The notes below the pieces were generated by a model, which saw only the letters and a program-made list of their open reading frames with translations, made no database searches and was not told the origin of the DNA. Position numbers and translations under genes: made by a program. Shown piece after piece: positions 44,297-57,696 of a stretch of 64,000 nt of DNA. How positions within the stretch are numbered: the stretch's first letter is position 1; each line of letters begins with the position of its first letter. The stretch lies in the NCBI RefSeq assembly GCF_026241255.1, contig NZ_JAPHNC010000002.1, positions 62,001 through 126,000 of the forward strand, written 5' to 3'. Origin of the DNA: Helicobacter sp. MIT 21-1697. Its GTDB lineage: Bacteria > Campylobacterota > Campylobacteria > Campylobacterales > Helicobacteraceae.

Positions 44297-46028
44297 TTTT
44301 TATGCGGATATGAAGTTCTTTAAGCTGCTCATCATTCACTTGACTTGGAGCAAGAGTGAGCGGACAAGTGGCTTTTTGCGTTTTGGGAAAGGCGATGACA
44401 TCACGAATACTTTGAGATTTACTCAAAAGCATAATCAATCTATCAAATCCAATAGCAATCCCTCCGTGTGGAGGCGCACCATAGCTTAATGCCTCAAGCA
44501 AAAAGCCAAATTTATCCACCGCTTCTTCTGTGCTAATGCCAAGTAGCTCAAATACGCGCTTTTGAATAGAATCTTTATGGATTCTAATGCTTCCACCGCC
44601 AAGCTCAATGCCATTAAGCACCACATCATACGCCACAGAGGTAATCTCCTCAATATCTTCTTTGTCTAAATCATTGGGCATTGTGAAAGGATGGTGTAGA
44701 GCCTTTGTCTTGCCCTCATCTTTTTCAAACATAGGAAAATCAACTACCCATAGGAATTTGTATTCATTTTCATTTATAAGTCCCATATCCTCGGCGACTT
44801 TAAGGCGCAATCTCCCCATATAATCCCATACTATCTTTTTTGCACCTGCGCCAAAGAAAATAATATCACCTATTTGTGCATTTACACGCGATATGAGCTC
44901 GTTGAGTGCAGATTGTGAGATGAATTTCACTAAAGGACCTTTGAGCTCGTTTTCTTTTACCTGAATGTATGCAAGTCCTTTTGCACCAAATTTACGCACA
45001 AAATCCTCTGCTTCACCTAAGCTTTTGCGTGAAAAAAATGTATCACCACCTCTGACACATAGTGCTTTGATACGATTGTTTTTAGAATCTTGTGCGATGT
45101 TTTTAAAAATCTCATTGCTTGAATCCACAAACAAATCCCCCACTTCCACAAGCGGCATACCAAAGCGTAAATCGGGCTTATCACTCCCATAAGATTCCAT
45201 TGCCTCCGCGTAAGGCAGACGCATAAAAGGTATTTGAATCTCTGTGCCACACGCATTAAAAATATCTTTAAGCAAATTCTCCGCCACACTAATAATATCC
45301 TCTTGCTCACAAAAGCTCATTTCAATGTCAATTTGCGTAAATTCTGGCTGCCTATCAGCACGCAAATCTTCATCACGAAAGCATTTTGCGATTTGAAAAT
45401 ATTTATCAAATCCACTTATCATAAGAAGCTGTTTAAAAAGCTGTGGGCTTTGAGGCAGGGCATAAAACTCACCTTGATGAACGCGTGAGGGCACAAGATA
45501 ATCTCTTGCTCCCTCTGGCGTGGCTTTAGTGAGGATTGGCGTTTCCACTTCTAAAAAGCCCATTTTTTGCAAACTATTGCGCGTAGCAATGGCTACATCA
45601 GAGCGGATTTTAAAGATATTATATGCTTTAGGAGAGCGCAAATCCAAATAACGATATTTAAGTCGCAACTCTTCATTCACACTTTCATCGCCAATGGCAA
45701 TGGGAGGCGTGGGCGATTTATTTTCAATGACAAGTGAGCTAAGCACAATTTCTATCATACCTGTTTTAAGTTTTGGATTCTCTAATCCCGCACCACGAGC
45801 GCGTACTTTTCCACGCGCAATTAATACATATTCATCACGTACACTTGATGCTATTGTATGGGCTTGAGTACTTGGGTCGCATACAAGTTGTACAATACCG
45901 CTTTTATCACGTAAATCAATAAAAACCACACCTCCGTGGTCGCGATAAGTATTGCACCAACCGCAAACTTGTACTTCTGTGCCAATATGTTCCTCTCCTA
46001 ATTCTGCGCATAAATGAGTTCTTAACAT
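44283..46028 (-). CDS. aspS: Aspartyl-tRNA synthetase (probably non-discriminating)
   Basis: 581 residues, class II. The N-terminal anticodon OB fold is followed by the catalytic core: YRYLDLRSP, the motif 2 region [18 protein letters not shown], and motif 3 [23 protein letters not shown] insertion is present. Proteobacterial enzymes of this type in species without AsnRS also charge tRNA-Asn, which is then amidated; that is inferred from the group. AAAGG precedes the ATG. Confidence 0.96.
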   Translation of the reverse strand: MLRTHLCAELGEEHIGTEVQVCGWCNTYRDHGGVVFIDLRDKSGIVQLVCDPSTQAHTIASSVRDEYVLIARGKVRARGAGLENPKLKTGMIEIVLSSLVIENKSPTPPIAIGDESVNEELRLKYRYLDLRSPKAYNIFKIRSDVAIATRNSLQKMGFLEVETPILTKATPEGARDYLVPSRVHQGEFYALPQSPQLFKQLLMISGFDKYFQIAKCFRDEDLRADRQPEFTQIDIEMSFCEQEDIISVAENLLKDIFNACGTEIQIPFMRLPYAEAMESYGSDKPDLRFGMPLVEVGDLFVDSSNEIFKNIAQDSKNNRIKALCVRGGDTFFSRKSLGEAEDFVRKFGAKGLAYIQVKENELKGPLVKFISQSALNELISRVNAQIGDIIFFGAGAKKIVWDYMGRLRLKVAEDMGLINENEYKFLWVVDFPMFEKDEGKTKALHHPFTMPNDLDKEDIEEITSVAYDVVLNGIELGGGSIRIHKDSIQKRVFELLGISTEEAVDKFGFLLEALSYGAPPHGGIAIGFDRLIMLLSKSQSIRDVIAFPKTQKATCPLTLAPSQVNDEQLKELHIRIKNEPK

Positions 46029-46072
46029 TGCTAACCTTTTAGAGTAAAGTAAAAAATATATCCATTAGAGGA

Positions 46073-47041
46073 TTAGAGATTCATTCCTTCAAGAATCTGG
46101 CGCAAAGATTGTTCAATTTCAACAGGATTTGATTTGCTAATAAAACCATCAGCCTTAAGTCGTTCTGCCATTTGATGATTACTATCGCTACTCATTGATG
46201 AGTTGATAATAACAGGAATATGACAAGTCGCAGGCGTTTCTTTAATGCGCTTAAGCACTTCAAAGCCTGAAATAATAGGCATTTCTAAATCTGTAATAAT
46301 CACACCGATATTTGCAGCTACACCCGGATTGTGGAGATAATCAAGTAAAGCCTTGCCATTAGGAAAAGTAAAATAGTTTAGTCCGAGTTTTTCTATGATT
46401 TGTTGCAATGATTTAGCTGCTGGTTTAGAATCTTCAGCCAAAAGCACAATTTTATCGCTTTGAATATTTTTTAAATCATTGAGTTCAAGCTCGTTTGCAG
46501 CATTTCCACTAGGAAAAGCCTCTGTAAGCATACGCTCTACATCAAGAATCTGAATGACTGAACCATCATCATATTTTGTCGTAGCAGTAATTTTTGACTC
46601 GCCATCTACACCATATTCTGGTCCAACGCTTACATCATTCCAATTTTTATGGATAATGCGCTTTACACCCATAATTTTAAGTCCAACCGTGTTGTTAGAA
46701 AAGCTACATATAATCACAAGATTCTTATCTGTATTGAGTGAATATTCGCGTAAATCCCGATTAGGATATTCTTTACTATAATAAAGCCAACGCCGCATAT
46801 CTACGAGAGGAATTGTCTCATTGCGCACTGTGAGATACCCTAATACAATACCACTATTATCCCCTGCAGTTTCGGTAAGGTCATCATTATAGTATATAAT
46901 TTCACGTATTTTAAATACATTCATTGCATAAAGTTGATTTGAACCATCGCTTTGCTCTTCAAGTGTAAAGCATAAAAATTGCACTTCATTGTTAAGATGT
47001 AAAGAAGTTGTTTTATCAATCAAAGATTGTTTTTGTGTCAA
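46073..47041 (-). CDS. cheV: Chemotaxis protein CheV
   Basis: 322 residues from a TTG start at 47041, chosen because GGAGG lies 8 nt upstream and the next ATG is inside the domain. CheW-like domain at about 15-165 (LCFTLEEQ, YAMNVFKIREI, GYLTVRNETIPLVDMRRWL). REC domain at about 195-320 with VVLLAEDS-type acids (IVLLAEDSKPAA), the phospho-Asp in VIITDLEMPIISGFE and the Lys in GFISKSNP. It couples chemoreceptors to CheA. I recall ligA-cheV-aspS in the same order in H. pylori, where this place is held by cheV1. Confidence 0.94.
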   Translation of the reverse strand: MTQKQSLIDKTTSLHLNNEVQFLCFTLEEQSDGSNQLYAMNVFKIREIIYYNDDLTETAGDNSGIVLGYLTVRNETIPLVDMRRWLYYSKEYPNRDLREYSLNTDKNLVIICSFSNNTVGLKIMGVKRIIHKNWNDVSVGPEYGVDGESKITATTKYDDGSVIQILDVERMLTEAFPSGNAANELELNDLKNIQSDKIVLLAEDSKPAAKSLQQIIEKLGLNYFTFPNGKALLDYLHNPGVAANIGVIITDLEMPIISGFEVLKRIKETPATCHIPVIINSSMSSDSNHQMAERLKADGFISKSNPVEIEQSLRQILEGMNL

Positions 47042-47149
47042 AGTCTGCCTCCAAAATAAGAAGAAATACAGAAATATCGTTTAAATAATGGTATGATTTT
47101 ATCATAAAATACATAATATAAGCACTCAAACCTCAAATTTTAAAGGTAA

Positions 47150-49716
<2,567 letters not shown>

Positions 49717-49718
49717 AT

Positions 49719-50912
49719 TTACCCTTTCAAGTTTGTTTGAGATTCCTTAATTGTAGCATTGTTTATAAAGAGTTGCAAAAATTCTACAAAAGTATCGTGC
49801 AGTGCAAGAATATCATTTATTGATACGCGTTCATTTATGGCGTGGATTCTATCATTAGGCACACCTATTTCTACAACATCTATGCCATATTGTGCAAAGA
49901 ATCTCGCATCACTTGTCCCTCCACTTGTGCTTAACTCTGGCGTGATACTAAGAGTGCGTTCAATTATGACACAAAGTGATTTGACAATCTCACTTTTTTG
50001 CGATGTGATGAAAGGGAGCGAATTAGTTTTAAGCGTGAGCTTATAGGGCAGTGAGCCAAGAATTGAAGCGATATAGGAGCGGATAGAATCTGCATTGCTT
50101 AAGGGAGAGTTGCGCACATTAAACATTATTTTAAGATTCTGTGGTGTTACATTGACTACTTCCATACCACTGCGAATATCAGTTATTACGAGTTTGCTTG
50201 GTGCAAAATGAGAATCTCCACTATCTAGCTCTATACCTGCTAAATCGCCAAGCTTACTTCCTAATAATTCTATGGGATTGATACATTTTTGTGGGTAGGC
50301 AACGTGTCCTTGTTTGCCTTCAATAATGAGTGTGCCGTTGATTGAGCCGCGTCTGCCAATTTTAAGCATATCACCTGTGCGATGTATGCTTGTAGGCTCT
50401 GCAACAATGCAGCTATGAGGGAGCAAATCACGCTTTTTAAGCTCTTCAAGCATAAATTGTGTGCCATAAGTTCCCTCACCTTCTTCATCACTTGTAAGGA
50501 GAATTGAAATCATAAGAGGCAGTGCAGCAGTGTTTATAGAATCAAAAACATTACAAATGGCGCATATAAAAGCACTCACACCTCCTTTCATATCTTGTGT
50601 GCCTCGTCCATAGATATAATGTTCATCTTGTGTGCCACAAAAGGGCTCAAAGTCCCAACCTTCACCGGTTGGCACAACATCAATATGCCCAGCAAAACAT
50701 AAATGCTGCAATGTCGCTTTATCTGTATTTTTGGGCGCAATGAGATAAAAGAGATTCTTTACTCCCTCTTTTTCTTGCTCAATGATGAGTGTATCAATAT
50801 GCTCTTTTTGGGTAATGGGTTTGAGTTTATCAAGGATAAGCTCATAAATACCGCATTCTTGTGGGGTGATACTTGGGCGCTTGATGAGTTCTTGCAGCAA
50901 AGAAAGAGGCAT
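49719..50912 (-). CDS. dapE: Succinyl-diaminopimelate desuccinylase
   Basis: 397 residues from the ATG at 50912 (MPLSLLQELIKRPSITPQE), with AAGGAA upstream. M20 zinc peptidase fold: LCFAGHIDVVPTGEGWDFEPF, GRGTQDMKGGVSAF, TSDEEGEGTYGT, CIVAEPTS, and TSGGTSDARFFAQYG near the end. It works in lysine and peptidoglycan precursor synthesis. It ends 2 nt before the YhcH-like start on the same strand. Just upstream is the split glycosyltransferase. Confidence 0.95.
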   Translation of the reverse strand: MPLSLLQELIKRPSITPQECGIYELILDKLKPITQKEHIDTLIIEQEKEGVKNLFYLIAPKNTDKATLQHLCFAGHIDVVPTGEGWDFEPFCGTQDEHYIYGRGTQDMKGGVSAFICAICNVFDSINTAALPLMISILLTSDEEGEGTYGTQFMLEELKKRDLLPHSCIVAEPTSIHRTGDMLKIGRRGSINGTLIIEGKQGHVAYPQKCINPIELLGSKLGDLAGIELDSGDSHFAPSKLVITDIRSGMEVVNVTPQNLKIMFNVRNSPLSNADSIRSYIASILGSLPYKLTLKTNSLPFITSQKSEIVKSLCVIIERTLSITPELSTSGGTSDARFFAQYGIDVVEIGVPNDRIHAINERVSINDILALHDTFVEFLQLFINNATIKESQTNLKG

Positions 50913-50913
50913 A

Positions 50914-51228
50914 TTATTCCTTTTTGTGTTTAAAATAAGAGAGTGCTTTTGTAAGAGAAGCACTCAAATGAGGGAAATTCATTGAAAATTTTGTGCGATA
51001 GGGTGCATAAGGATAAAGCGACTTGCAGCTTTGCACAATGACAGCTTTTTGCTCACTCCAAGGGAGAGTATTTAAAATCCTCATTGTGCGTTTAAGTAAG
51101 GTGCGAATACAGCGATAATAAAAGGCATAAGTGTCGCTACTTACATCATTTTTAAGTTTTGCACTCAAGGGAATAATGCGATGAGCAGTAATGGTATAAC
51201 TTTTTGCACTTTTAAGAGCTTTTTTCAT
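50914..51228 (-). pseudogene. Out-of-frame C-terminal part of the phase-variable glycosyltransferase
   Basis: 104 codons starting at an ATG that overlaps the stop of the preceding gene (ATGA). It reads KALKSAKSYTITAHRIIPLS and ends FPHLSASLTKALSYFKHKKE. It has no catalytic motif of its own. With 12 or 9 G in the tract at 51234-51244 it would be fused in frame to the glycosyltransferase, giving one protein of 336 residues at 12 G. Separate translation by coupling at the ATGA is possible but less likely. Confidence 0.75.
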
Positions 51229-51923
51229 ATTATCCCCCCCCCCCTTGTAGTTGAAAGCAAAGATTGTCGGTAGTCATAGAATCGTTTTGGGCTTAAAAAT
51301 ACCTTTTTGGCGTGGCTAAAGCATTCCAATCCAAAAAGAATATCCTCAAAATAAATACCCTCGCAAAACCTTATATTATGCTGCTCTAAAAACTCTCTTG
51401 CAATCGCTCCTTGCCAAGTATAAGTAAAAAGCACAGCCTTTTGTTTATAAAGCGTTGCTAGAAGCTCATCGCCGCTTTTTGTTTGTCCTGCTAAAGCCAC
51501 CATATCAAACCAAAATTTTTGATGTCCAAGTGCCTCTCCCTCATCACTAATAAGATTAAACTCTGTGTAGATAATATCTAGTGTAGGATCATTTGTAAAA
51601 CATTTTGCATAATATTCTAAAGCTTTAGAATCTAATCTATCATCAGAATCCACAAAAACAATGTATTGTCCTCTAGCAGATTCCAAACCTTTATTTCGCG
51701 CTATGCTTTGCCCTGCATTTTCTTGGGTAAGAAGAGTGATACAAGGATAAGAATCTGTGTAGGTTTGAGCTATCTCTCCGCTTGTATCTGTGCTGCCATC
51801 ATTAATGAGTATAAGCTCAAAATGCGCATAAGTTTGCCCCAAAAGTGAATCTAGACATTCTTTGAGATAGGATTGCACATTAAAAATTGGCACGATAATA
51901 GAAAAAAGCGGAGTATCACTCAT
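51225..51923 (-). CDS. Family 2 glycosyltransferase, truncated by G11 tract
   Basis: 232 residues as read, from the ATG at 51923 (MSDTPLFSIIVPIFN), which overlaps the flavin reductase gene by 8 nt. The GT-A core is complete: SIIVPIFNVQSYLKECLDSL, LILINDGSTDTSGEI, GLESARGQYIVFVDSDD with the DxD. It ends abruptly as TTRGGGII because eleven G at 51234-51244 put it out of frame with the 104-codon continuation. The full enzyme probably adds a sugar to LPS or another surface glycan, given waaF nearby. The switch is OFF or altered at this length. Confidence 0.85.
   Translation of the reverse strand: MSDTPLFSIIVPIFNVQSYLKECLDSLLGQTYAHFELILINDGSTDTSGEIAQTYTDSYPCITLLTQENAGQSIARNKGLESARGQYIVFVDSDDRLDSKALEYYAKCFTNDPTLDIIYTEFNLISDEGEALGHQKFWFDMVALAGQTKSGDELLATLYKQKAVLFTYTWQGAIAREFLEQHNIRFCEGIYFEDILFGLECFSHAKKVFLSPKRFYDYRQSLLSTTRGGGII
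51234..51244 (-). repeat. G11 homopolymer in glycosyltransferase
   Basis: Eleven G on the coding strand at the junction of the two parts. Twelve or nine G would restore the long frame. Confidence 0.93.
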
Positions 51924-52560
51924 CTTGTTTGCCTTGATTGATTTTGGGAGATTCTTGGGTATTATGAGGGGCTTTTTTGGGTTTATTTTGGGCATTAAGC
52001 ATAATTTCTGCACCTAAAGATTTATATATGCGTCCTACTCGCCCAACAAAATGCGGCAAAAAGTGCAAATCTTCACTATAAATACTATCATCTATGTAGA
52101 AAAATTTGACTTCTAAAAGCACACTTTTATCTTCGCCGATTTCAAGCACATCATATAAGTCACACATAAAGGCGACTTTCACACCTTGAGGTGCAGGTGG
52201 ATAACCAGATTGTAAAAGTTCAAGCGGTATATGAAACTCATTTGCTTCGCTTACGCCATACTCAAGCTCTGTGCTACTCTCTTGTAAGGCTTGAATATGG
52301 GCAACATCACACATACTAATTGTGGCTTTGCGTGTATTATGGATATTTTTAAAGCTATCCTTGTCTAAACCATCGCTTTTTTGCATCATACAGATTGAAA
52401 AAATAGGTGGATTGACGCTTAATGGAGCAAAAAAACTAAAAGGCGCAAGATTAACCCCACCATTTGGGAAAATACTGCTTATCCAAGCAATAGGACGCGG
52501 TGTAATCGTATTGCTTAAAATTTTGTAATGTTGCAAAGGAGTGCAAGAATCAAGTATCAT
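51916..52560 (-). CDS. Flavin reductase-like FMN-binding protein
   Basis: 214 residues of the DIM6/NTAB (flavoredoxin) family: TPRPIAWISSIFPNGGVNLAPFSFFAPLSVNPPIFSICM is the FMN-binding start, then DSFKNIHNTRKATISM and VAFMCDLYDVLEIGEDKSVLLEVKFFYIDD. The C-terminal 20 residues are charged and poorly conserved in look. It may reduce flavin or bind FMN; the partner is unknown. It starts within the last 11 nt of waaF and ends over the glycosyltransferase start. Confidence 0.82.
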   Translation of the reverse strand: MILDSCTPLQHYKILSNTITPRPIAWISSIFPNGGVNLAPFSFFAPLSVNPPIFSICMMQKSDGLDKDSFKNIHNTRKATISMCDVAHIQALQESSTELEYGVSEANEFHIPLELLQSGYPPAPQGVKVAFMCDLYDVLEIGEDKSVLLEVKFFYIDDSIYSEDLHFLPHFVGRVGRIYKSLGAEIMLNAQNKPKKAPHNTQESPKINQGKQDE

Positions 52561-53785
52561 TATTGAGCCTTTTGTAATGGAGTGTTAGGAGATTTTGCGT
52601 GTGGGCAATCACTTCTGTTGGGGTGATAAATTTCATACAATGATGATGTTTTAAAGGGCATTCGCGTTTTTTGCAAGGCGCACAAGGGAGGGATTTGCAA
52701 ATAAGGGTATAAAGAGATTGTATGTGTTGGTTTTTACAAAAAGATACACAATCTTTACTCACGCAAGGCACACTAGGTATGTATGGTGCAGTTTCGTTGA
52801 TGTCTGTTGGTCCAAAAATTGCTATCATAGGCACTTTTAAAGCAGCGGCAATGTGCATAGGTCCGCTATCATTGGTAATAAAAATATCCATTATGGCGAT
52901 ATAATCAATGAGCTCACTTAAATTTGTTTTATCTGTGAGATTATGAAAGTGCTGCATTTGAGAATGTGAAGTAAGAGCATTTGCAATGGATATATTTGCG
53001 TCTGATTCTGCGCTTGAACCAAAAAGATAGACTTCATAGCCTTGAGTAAGAAAATGCTCTATTATAGTGATAAAATATGCTTGTTCCCAACGTTTAGCAC
53101 TCCCAAAAGCTGCACCCGGATTAATCCCTATTGCATAGGTATGAGATTGAGGAGATTTTTTAACTTGAGATATGAGTGTGAGTGGCTGCGTAGAAAGGAT
53201 AGAGAGTATATCTTTTGGCGCGAAATGCTCATTGTGTGTTAAATGTGAGGATTCTGTATGTGCAGTAAATACTTTTGTATAATATGCAATAGCTTGTTTT
53301 TGCACTTGTGCAAGTGGTGCAATCAGTAGGAGATATAAAAGCACTTGATGATATTTTTGTCCTTGGGAATCATATTTTTCTAAGGGAAAAGCGTGTGTGA
53401 GCAGGAAACCTCGTGCATTTTTTGCATAGCCTATGCGCACAGCACTTTTGCTCAAATAAAGTAAAAGTGCTGAAAAAAAAGTATTACTAAAAGTTATGGC
53501 TATATCGTGCGTTCCTATTTGCTTGGCAAGTTTTTTTGTAGCAAGAATACGAGAAGGCGCTTTTTTGCTCTCATCAATAAAAATATGTTTTACGCGCGTG
53601 TCGCGCTCATAAATACCACAACTTGCTTTACTTCCTACAAGGGTAAAATCTGCTTTATCAAAACTGCATTTGAGCCATTCAAATGCAGGAGAAATCATCA
53701 CACTATCGCCTAGCCAATTTGGTAATCGCAATAGAATCTTTTTGATTTCTTGAGTAGCAATATTTGTGGGGCTCAATGATAACAC
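52550..53785 (-). CDS. waaF: ADP-heptose:LPS heptosyltransferase II
   Basis: 411 residues, glycosyltransferase family 9. GTG start at 53785 with AGGAG just upstream. Motifs: KKILLRLPNWLGDSVMISPAFEWL at the N-terminus, IGINPGAAFGSAKRW in the middle, and DIFITNDSGPMHIAAALKVPMIAIFGPTD in the C-terminal domain. It adds the second heptose of the LPS inner core at the inner face of the membrane. It is longer than E. coli WaaF, with a Cys-rich tail (CKSLPCAPCKKRECPLKHHHC). I recall the waaF-hisS neighbourhood in H. pylori. Confidence 0.92.
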   Translation of the reverse strand: MLSLSPTNIATQEIKKILLRLPNWLGDSVMISPAFEWLKCSFDKADFTLVGSKASCGIYERDTRVKHIFIDESKKAPSRILATKKLAKQIGTHDIAITFSNTFFSALLLYLSKSAVRIGYAKNARGFLLTHAFPLEKYDSQGQKYHQVLLYLLLIAPLAQVQKQAIAYYTKVFTAHTESSHLTHNEHFAPKDILSILSTQPLTLISQVKKSPQSHTYAIGINPGAAFGSAKRWEQAYFITIIEHFLTQGYEVYLFGSSAESDANISIANALTSHSQMQHFHNLTDKTNLSELIDYIAIMDIFITNDSGPMHIAAALKVPMIAIFGPTDINETAPYIPSVPCVSKDCVSFCKNQHIQSLYTLICKSLPCAPCKKRECPLKHHHCMKFITPTEVIAHTQNLLTLHYKRLNNDT

Positions 53786-53912
53786 AATAATTCTCCTGTG
53801 TAGAATGCAATCAAACCGATATTGTAAGCCTAAAAAGCTAAAATTTAACTATAAAGTGTGAAAAATTTGCCAAATTACTTCATAATATAGCCGAAATAAA
53901 ACATTTTTAAGA

Positions 53913-53918
53913 TAAAAT
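53913..53918 (+). promoter_or_regulatory. Putative -10 box of hisS
   Basis: GATAAAATC contains TAAAAT 40 nt before the hisS ATG, in the 172-nt gap between waaF and hisS, which otherwise shows nothing. Confidence 0.4.
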
Positions 53919-53957
53919 CAATATATTCAGTTTGTGAGATTTTAAGGAGGTTTTCAG

Positions 53958-55292
53958 ATGGCGTTGGTTACTCCCCGCGCATTAAGTGGTTTTAAAGATA
54001 GGTTGCCAAAAGAGGCGCTTGCAAAAGCACATTTACTCAACAAGGTCAGTAATGTATTTATGAATTTTGGTTTCGTACCTATTGAAACGCCACATTTAGA
54101 ATATGCCGATGTGCTTATTAAGCAGGGTAGTGATGAAATACAAAAAGAGCTCTATCGTTTTAAGGACCACGGGGGACGCGATGTAGCATTGAGATTTGAT
54201 TTAACCGTGCCTTTAGCGCGATTTGTATCGCAGTATAAAAATGATATAGGCTTACCTTTTAAGCGATATGCAATTGGAAATGTATTTCGTGGAGAAAGAG
54301 CGCAAAGAGGAAGGTATAGAGAATTTACACAATGTGATTTTGACTTTATCGGCAGTGATAGTATTTCGTGTGATGCAGAAATTTTACAAGTGATTTATGC
54401 TTCACTTATGGCGCTTGGTATTGAAGAATTTACCATTTGGCTTAATCATCGCGGTATTTTAAATGGTATTTGTGAGTATTGTGGCATTACACAAGAAAAT
54501 GATGTCAATATAGCTTTGCGTATTATTGATAAGCTTGATAAAATTGGCAAAGATAATGTGAGCGTAGAATTGCAAAAAGAATTACATTTAAATTCCACTC
54601 AAGTAGAGAATCTCTTAGAATATACTTCAATCAAGCAGCAAGGCGATAGTGAAATATTTTTTAAGCAAATTTCGTTTATGGAGGAATGGAATGATTCTAT
54701 CCAAAAAGGTATTAAGGATTTAAAAGCCCTGTATAAGGTGCTTTCATCTTTACAAATGGATAGAGATACTTATCGTATAAATTTTTCAATCGCTCGTGGG
54801 TTGGGCTATTATACGGGTATTGTATATGAAACTACTTTGAATGCTTTAAAAAGCATCGGAAGTGTATGTTCCGGAGGAAGATATGATAACCTTACACGCA
54901 CTTTTTCTAAGGAAAAAATGAGTGGTGTGGGTGCGAGTATCGGTATAGATAGACTTTTGGCAGCTCTTGAGGAGCTTGATTTGCTGCAAAAGAGAGCGAC
55001 ATCTGCTCGTGTGCTTATTGTGTGTATGGATAGTGCTTATTTTGGATATGCGCATTTACTTGCAGAATCTTTTCGTTGTAGTGAAATACCCATTGAGGTA
55101 TATCCAGAGATTTCTAAACTCAAAAAACAATTTACTTATGCTCATTTAAAAGGATATGAGTTTGTCATTGTCATTGGTGAGAGTGAGTTTGGCACAAAGA
55201 CACTTACGCTTAAAAATATGACTTCAGGTATGCAAATAGATGGCATAAGCTTTCTTAAAGCCCTTACGCTCATTCAGGAGGAAAAGATATGA
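53958..55292 (+). CDS. hisS: Histidyl-tRNA synthetase
   Basis: 444 residues, class II. Motif 1 region [11 protein letters not shown], motif 2 [23 protein letters not shown], histidine motif [13 protein letters not shown], and motif 3 [17 protein letters not shown]. The C-terminal anticodon domain is complete. AAGGAGG precedes the ATG. The stop overlaps the pepF start as ATGA. Confidence 0.97.
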   Translation: MALVTPRALSGFKDRLPKEALAKAHLLNKVSNVFMNFGFVPIETPHLEYADVLIKQGSDEIQKELYRFKDHGGRDVALRFDLTVPLARFVSQYKNDIGLPFKRYAIGNVFRGERAQRGRYREFTQCDFDFIGSDSISCDAEILQVIYASLMALGIEEFTIWLNHRGILNGICEYCGITQENDVNIALRIIDKLDKIGKDNVSVELQKELHLNSTQVENLLEYTSIKQQGDSEIFFKQISFMEEWNDSIQKGIKDLKALYKVLSSLQMDRDTYRINFSIARGLGYYTGIVYETTLNALKSIGSVCSGGRYDNLTRTFSKEKMSGVGASIGIDRLLAALEELDLLQKRATSARVLIVCMDSAYFGYAHLLAESFRCSEIPIEVYPEISKLKKQFTYAHLKGYEFVIVIGESEFGTKTLTLKNMTSGMQIDGISFLKALTLIQEEKI

Positions 55293-57154
55293 ATGGAAAA
55301 ACCCAAGTGAAAAAAACCAAAAATACAAAGAATCGCTCTATGAGAGGAGTTCTAGAATCTAGCCAATGGGATTTAAACGCACTTTTTAGGACAAGGGAGC
55401 AACTTGAGCGATTTATGTCAAGTCATACGCGCCGTGCTAAGAAATTTGCAAAAAACTATGAGGGACAACTTCAATGTGTTAAGCCAAATGAATTTGAATC
55501 TCTTATCCAAGAGTATGAGCAGATTCTTGAAGGGCTTGGACGCATAATGACTTATGTTTTTTTGCACTTTGCCAAAGATACCACACAAGGCGATTTATAC
55601 GCTAAGTATGAAATGCAAACGACACAAATACAGAATCTTGTGCTTTTTTTTGAAATTGAATTTTGTAAGATTCCTGCATCACAAAGAGAGGAAATAGTCC
55701 AACATACACCGCGATATGCATATTTTTTAGAAAAACTCATTGAACAAGATGCTTACCAGCTTTCTTTAGCGGAGGAAAAAGTGCTTTTAGCAACTTCGCC
55801 TGTGGGTGTAGGTGCATTTTCAAGGCTTTTTGACGAACATTTAGCACAGCTTCGTTTTGTGCCAGTTAAAAAAGAGAATAAGAAATCCTCCAAAGGTAAA
55901 AAATCGCAAAAATTGAGTGAAGAGGAGATTTTGAGTTTGCTTCATCACTCAAAACGTAGTGTGCGCAAAGATGCTCAAAAGGTTTTTAGTAAAAAACTCA
56001 AAAGGTCCCGTCATCTTTTAAGCTATATCTTTAATATGGTGCGTAAAGACTTGAGTATTACAACAATATTGCGTGGTTATAAATTACCCGAATCTTTTCG
56101 CCATATTCATAATGGTGCAACGCAAAAGAGCGTAGATAAGCTCATTGATATTGTGAGTGCGCATTATGGTATCGTAGGCGAGTATTATCGTATCAAAGCC
56201 TCTTTGCTTGGCATAAGTGAGCTGCAAGATTATGATCGTTATGCACCTCTTGATACCCATACATCTGAAATATCTTATGATGAAGCTATTAAGCTTGTTT
56301 TGAAAGCATTTGGGGATTTTAGCAAGGAATTTAAGGATATTGCTTTAAAGGCATTGAAAAAAGGGTGGGTAGATTCTCACCCTACACCTAATAAACGCGG
56401 TGGAGCTTTTAGTCACGGAAGTGTGCCGAGTGCGCACCCTTATGTATTGCTTAATTATACAAATTCACGCCGTGATGCCTTTACGATTGCGCACGAATTT
56501 GGACATATGATACATCAGGAGCTTTCCAAAACGCAAGGTTATCTTAATATGGATACGCCACTTACAACAGCAGAGACTGCATCTGTGTTTGCCGAAATGT
56601 TACTTTTTGATATGCTTAAAACAACATTAAATAAACAAGAGCTTATAAGCTTATATGCAGGAAAGTTAGAGGATATTTTTTCTACGCTTTTTCGTCAGAT
56701 TGTAATGACGCATTTTGAACGCAGAATCCACGCTCAAACCGAAGAGCTTAAACCTGAAGTATTTGATAAAATATGGCGTGAAGAAAATGAACGTATGTTT
56801 GGAGACAGCCTGAAATTAACCAAAAATTATGATTCTTGGTGGTGTTATATTCCTCATTTTGTGCATTCACCCTTTTATTGTTATGCTTATAGTTATGGAC
56901 AATTACTTGTATTAGCGCTTTTTGGTTTGTATAAATCTCAAAAAACACCTCGTATGAGGGCAAAATTTATTCAAAAATATACAGATTTTCTTTCCCTTGG
57001 TGGAAGCAAAAGTCCTAAAGATTTAATTGCTTCATTTGGCTTTAACCTTGAGAGTGATAAATTTTGGCTTATAGGTATGGCTGAAGTGCAAAAAATGCTT
57101 GATGAGTTTAAGGAGTTGGTTAATGCACAAAATTCTCTTTCACCCACATTTTAA
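55289..57154 (+). CDS. pepF: M3-family oligoendopeptidase F
   Basis: 621 residues, cytosolic zinc peptidase. The catalytic HExxH is in [16 protein letters not shown], with the third ligand Glu in [13 protein letters not shown]. The C-terminal [16 protein letters not shown] and [19 protein letters not shown] are typical of PepF. A Lys/Ser-rich insert ([15 protein letters not shown] at about 190) looks like a flexible loop. It degrades short peptides. It is coupled to hisS by 4 nt, and its last codons overlap the next gene. Confidence 0.93.
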   Translation: MNGKTQVKKTKNTKNRSMRGVLESSQWDLNALFRTREQLERFMSSHTRRAKKFAKNYEGQLQCVKPNEFESLIQEYEQILEGLGRIMTYVFLHFAKDTTQGDLYAKYEMQTTQIQNLVLFFEIEFCKIPASQREEIVQHTPRYAYFLEKLIEQDAYQLSLAEEKVLLATSPVGVGAFSRLFDEHLAQLRFVPVKKENKKSSKGKKSQKLSEEEILSLLHHSKRSVRKDAQKVFSKKLKRSRHLLSYIFNMVRKDLSITTILRGYKLPESFRHIHNGATQKSVDKLIDIVSAHYGIVGEYYRIKASLLGISELQDYDRYAPLDTHTSEISYDEAIKLVLKAFGDFSKEFKDIALKALKKGWVDSHPTPNKRGGAFSHGSVPSAHPYVLLNYTNSRRDAFTIAHEFGHMIHQELSKTQGYLNMDTPLTTAETASVFAEMLLFDMLKTTLNKQELISLYAGKLEDIFSTLFRQIVMTHFERRIHAQTEELKPEVFDKIWREENERMFGDSLKLTKNYDSWWCYIPHFVHSPFYCYAYSYGQLLVLALFGLYKSQKTPRMRAKFIQKYTDFLSLGGSKSPKDLIASFGFNLESDKFWLIGMAEVQKMLDEFKELVNAQNSLSPTF

Positions 57155-57614
57155 ATTAATCGTGGATACTTATGCTAAAGACACTTTAATGTTTCTTGTG
57201 CAAGAGGGCATAAATTTTAATCTTTTATGCGATATAAAGCGCATAAGTTTTTCACCATCGCTACCAGATGAGATTAGTAGCACCTTTAATGACATTACAC
57301 TTTTTGTGCTTGCTGGCTATACCTTTGAGAGCATTGAGCTAAGGAATGAAGATATTACTTTTGAGGCAGGTTTTGGTAACGAAAATATTGGAAGCTTGGT
57401 AAGTATTCCTTATGGGGGCATTGTGCAAATATTACTTCACGATAACGATTTATTACGTGAGATTCCATTATTTACCAATGTAAGCCACCCTTGCTTTTAT
57501 AATCTTTCTCCAGAAGAGATAGAACAAATTACTTTTGTGCAGCAAGAAGGCTTAGAACAATCAAGTCTTGCATTTGCTTCTAGCTTGCAAAATAGCAGAT
57601 TTTTTAAAAAATAA
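57123..57614 (+). CDS. SspB-like small protein (tentative)
   Basis: 163 residues from the ATG at 57123, where AAGGAGTTGG is the ribosome site inside the end of pepF (32-nt overlap). The stretch LFVLAGYTFESIELRNEDITFEAGFGNENIGSLVSIPYGGIVQIL resembles the folded core of SspB, the ClpXP adaptor (strand pattern, ITF.A.FG and IP..aI.QI). The acidic C-terminal tail with Gln and Glu could be a linker. The resemblance is by eye. The alternative is simply a conserved protein of unknown role. Confidence 0.4.
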   Translation: MHKILFHPHFKLIVDTYAKDTLMFLVQEGINFNLLCDIKRISFSPSLPDEISSTFNDITLFVLAGYTFESIELRNEDITFEAGFGNENIGSLVSIPYGGIVQILLHDNDLLREIPLFTNVSHPCFYNLSPEEIEQITFVQQEGLEQSSLAFASSLQNSRFFKK

Positions 57615-57696
57615 TTAACCTTTTAAGGGAGAGTATAAATGAAATATGTTAAGATTGCTAACCCACATTTTAAAAACTTTAGAAAAAGGGGGTGCT

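Noticed and set aside
51226-51228. The 104-codon frame at 50914 as an independent gene
   Set aside because: It lacks its own domain, begins in the stop of the glycosyltransferase, and joins it when the G tract is 9 or 12.
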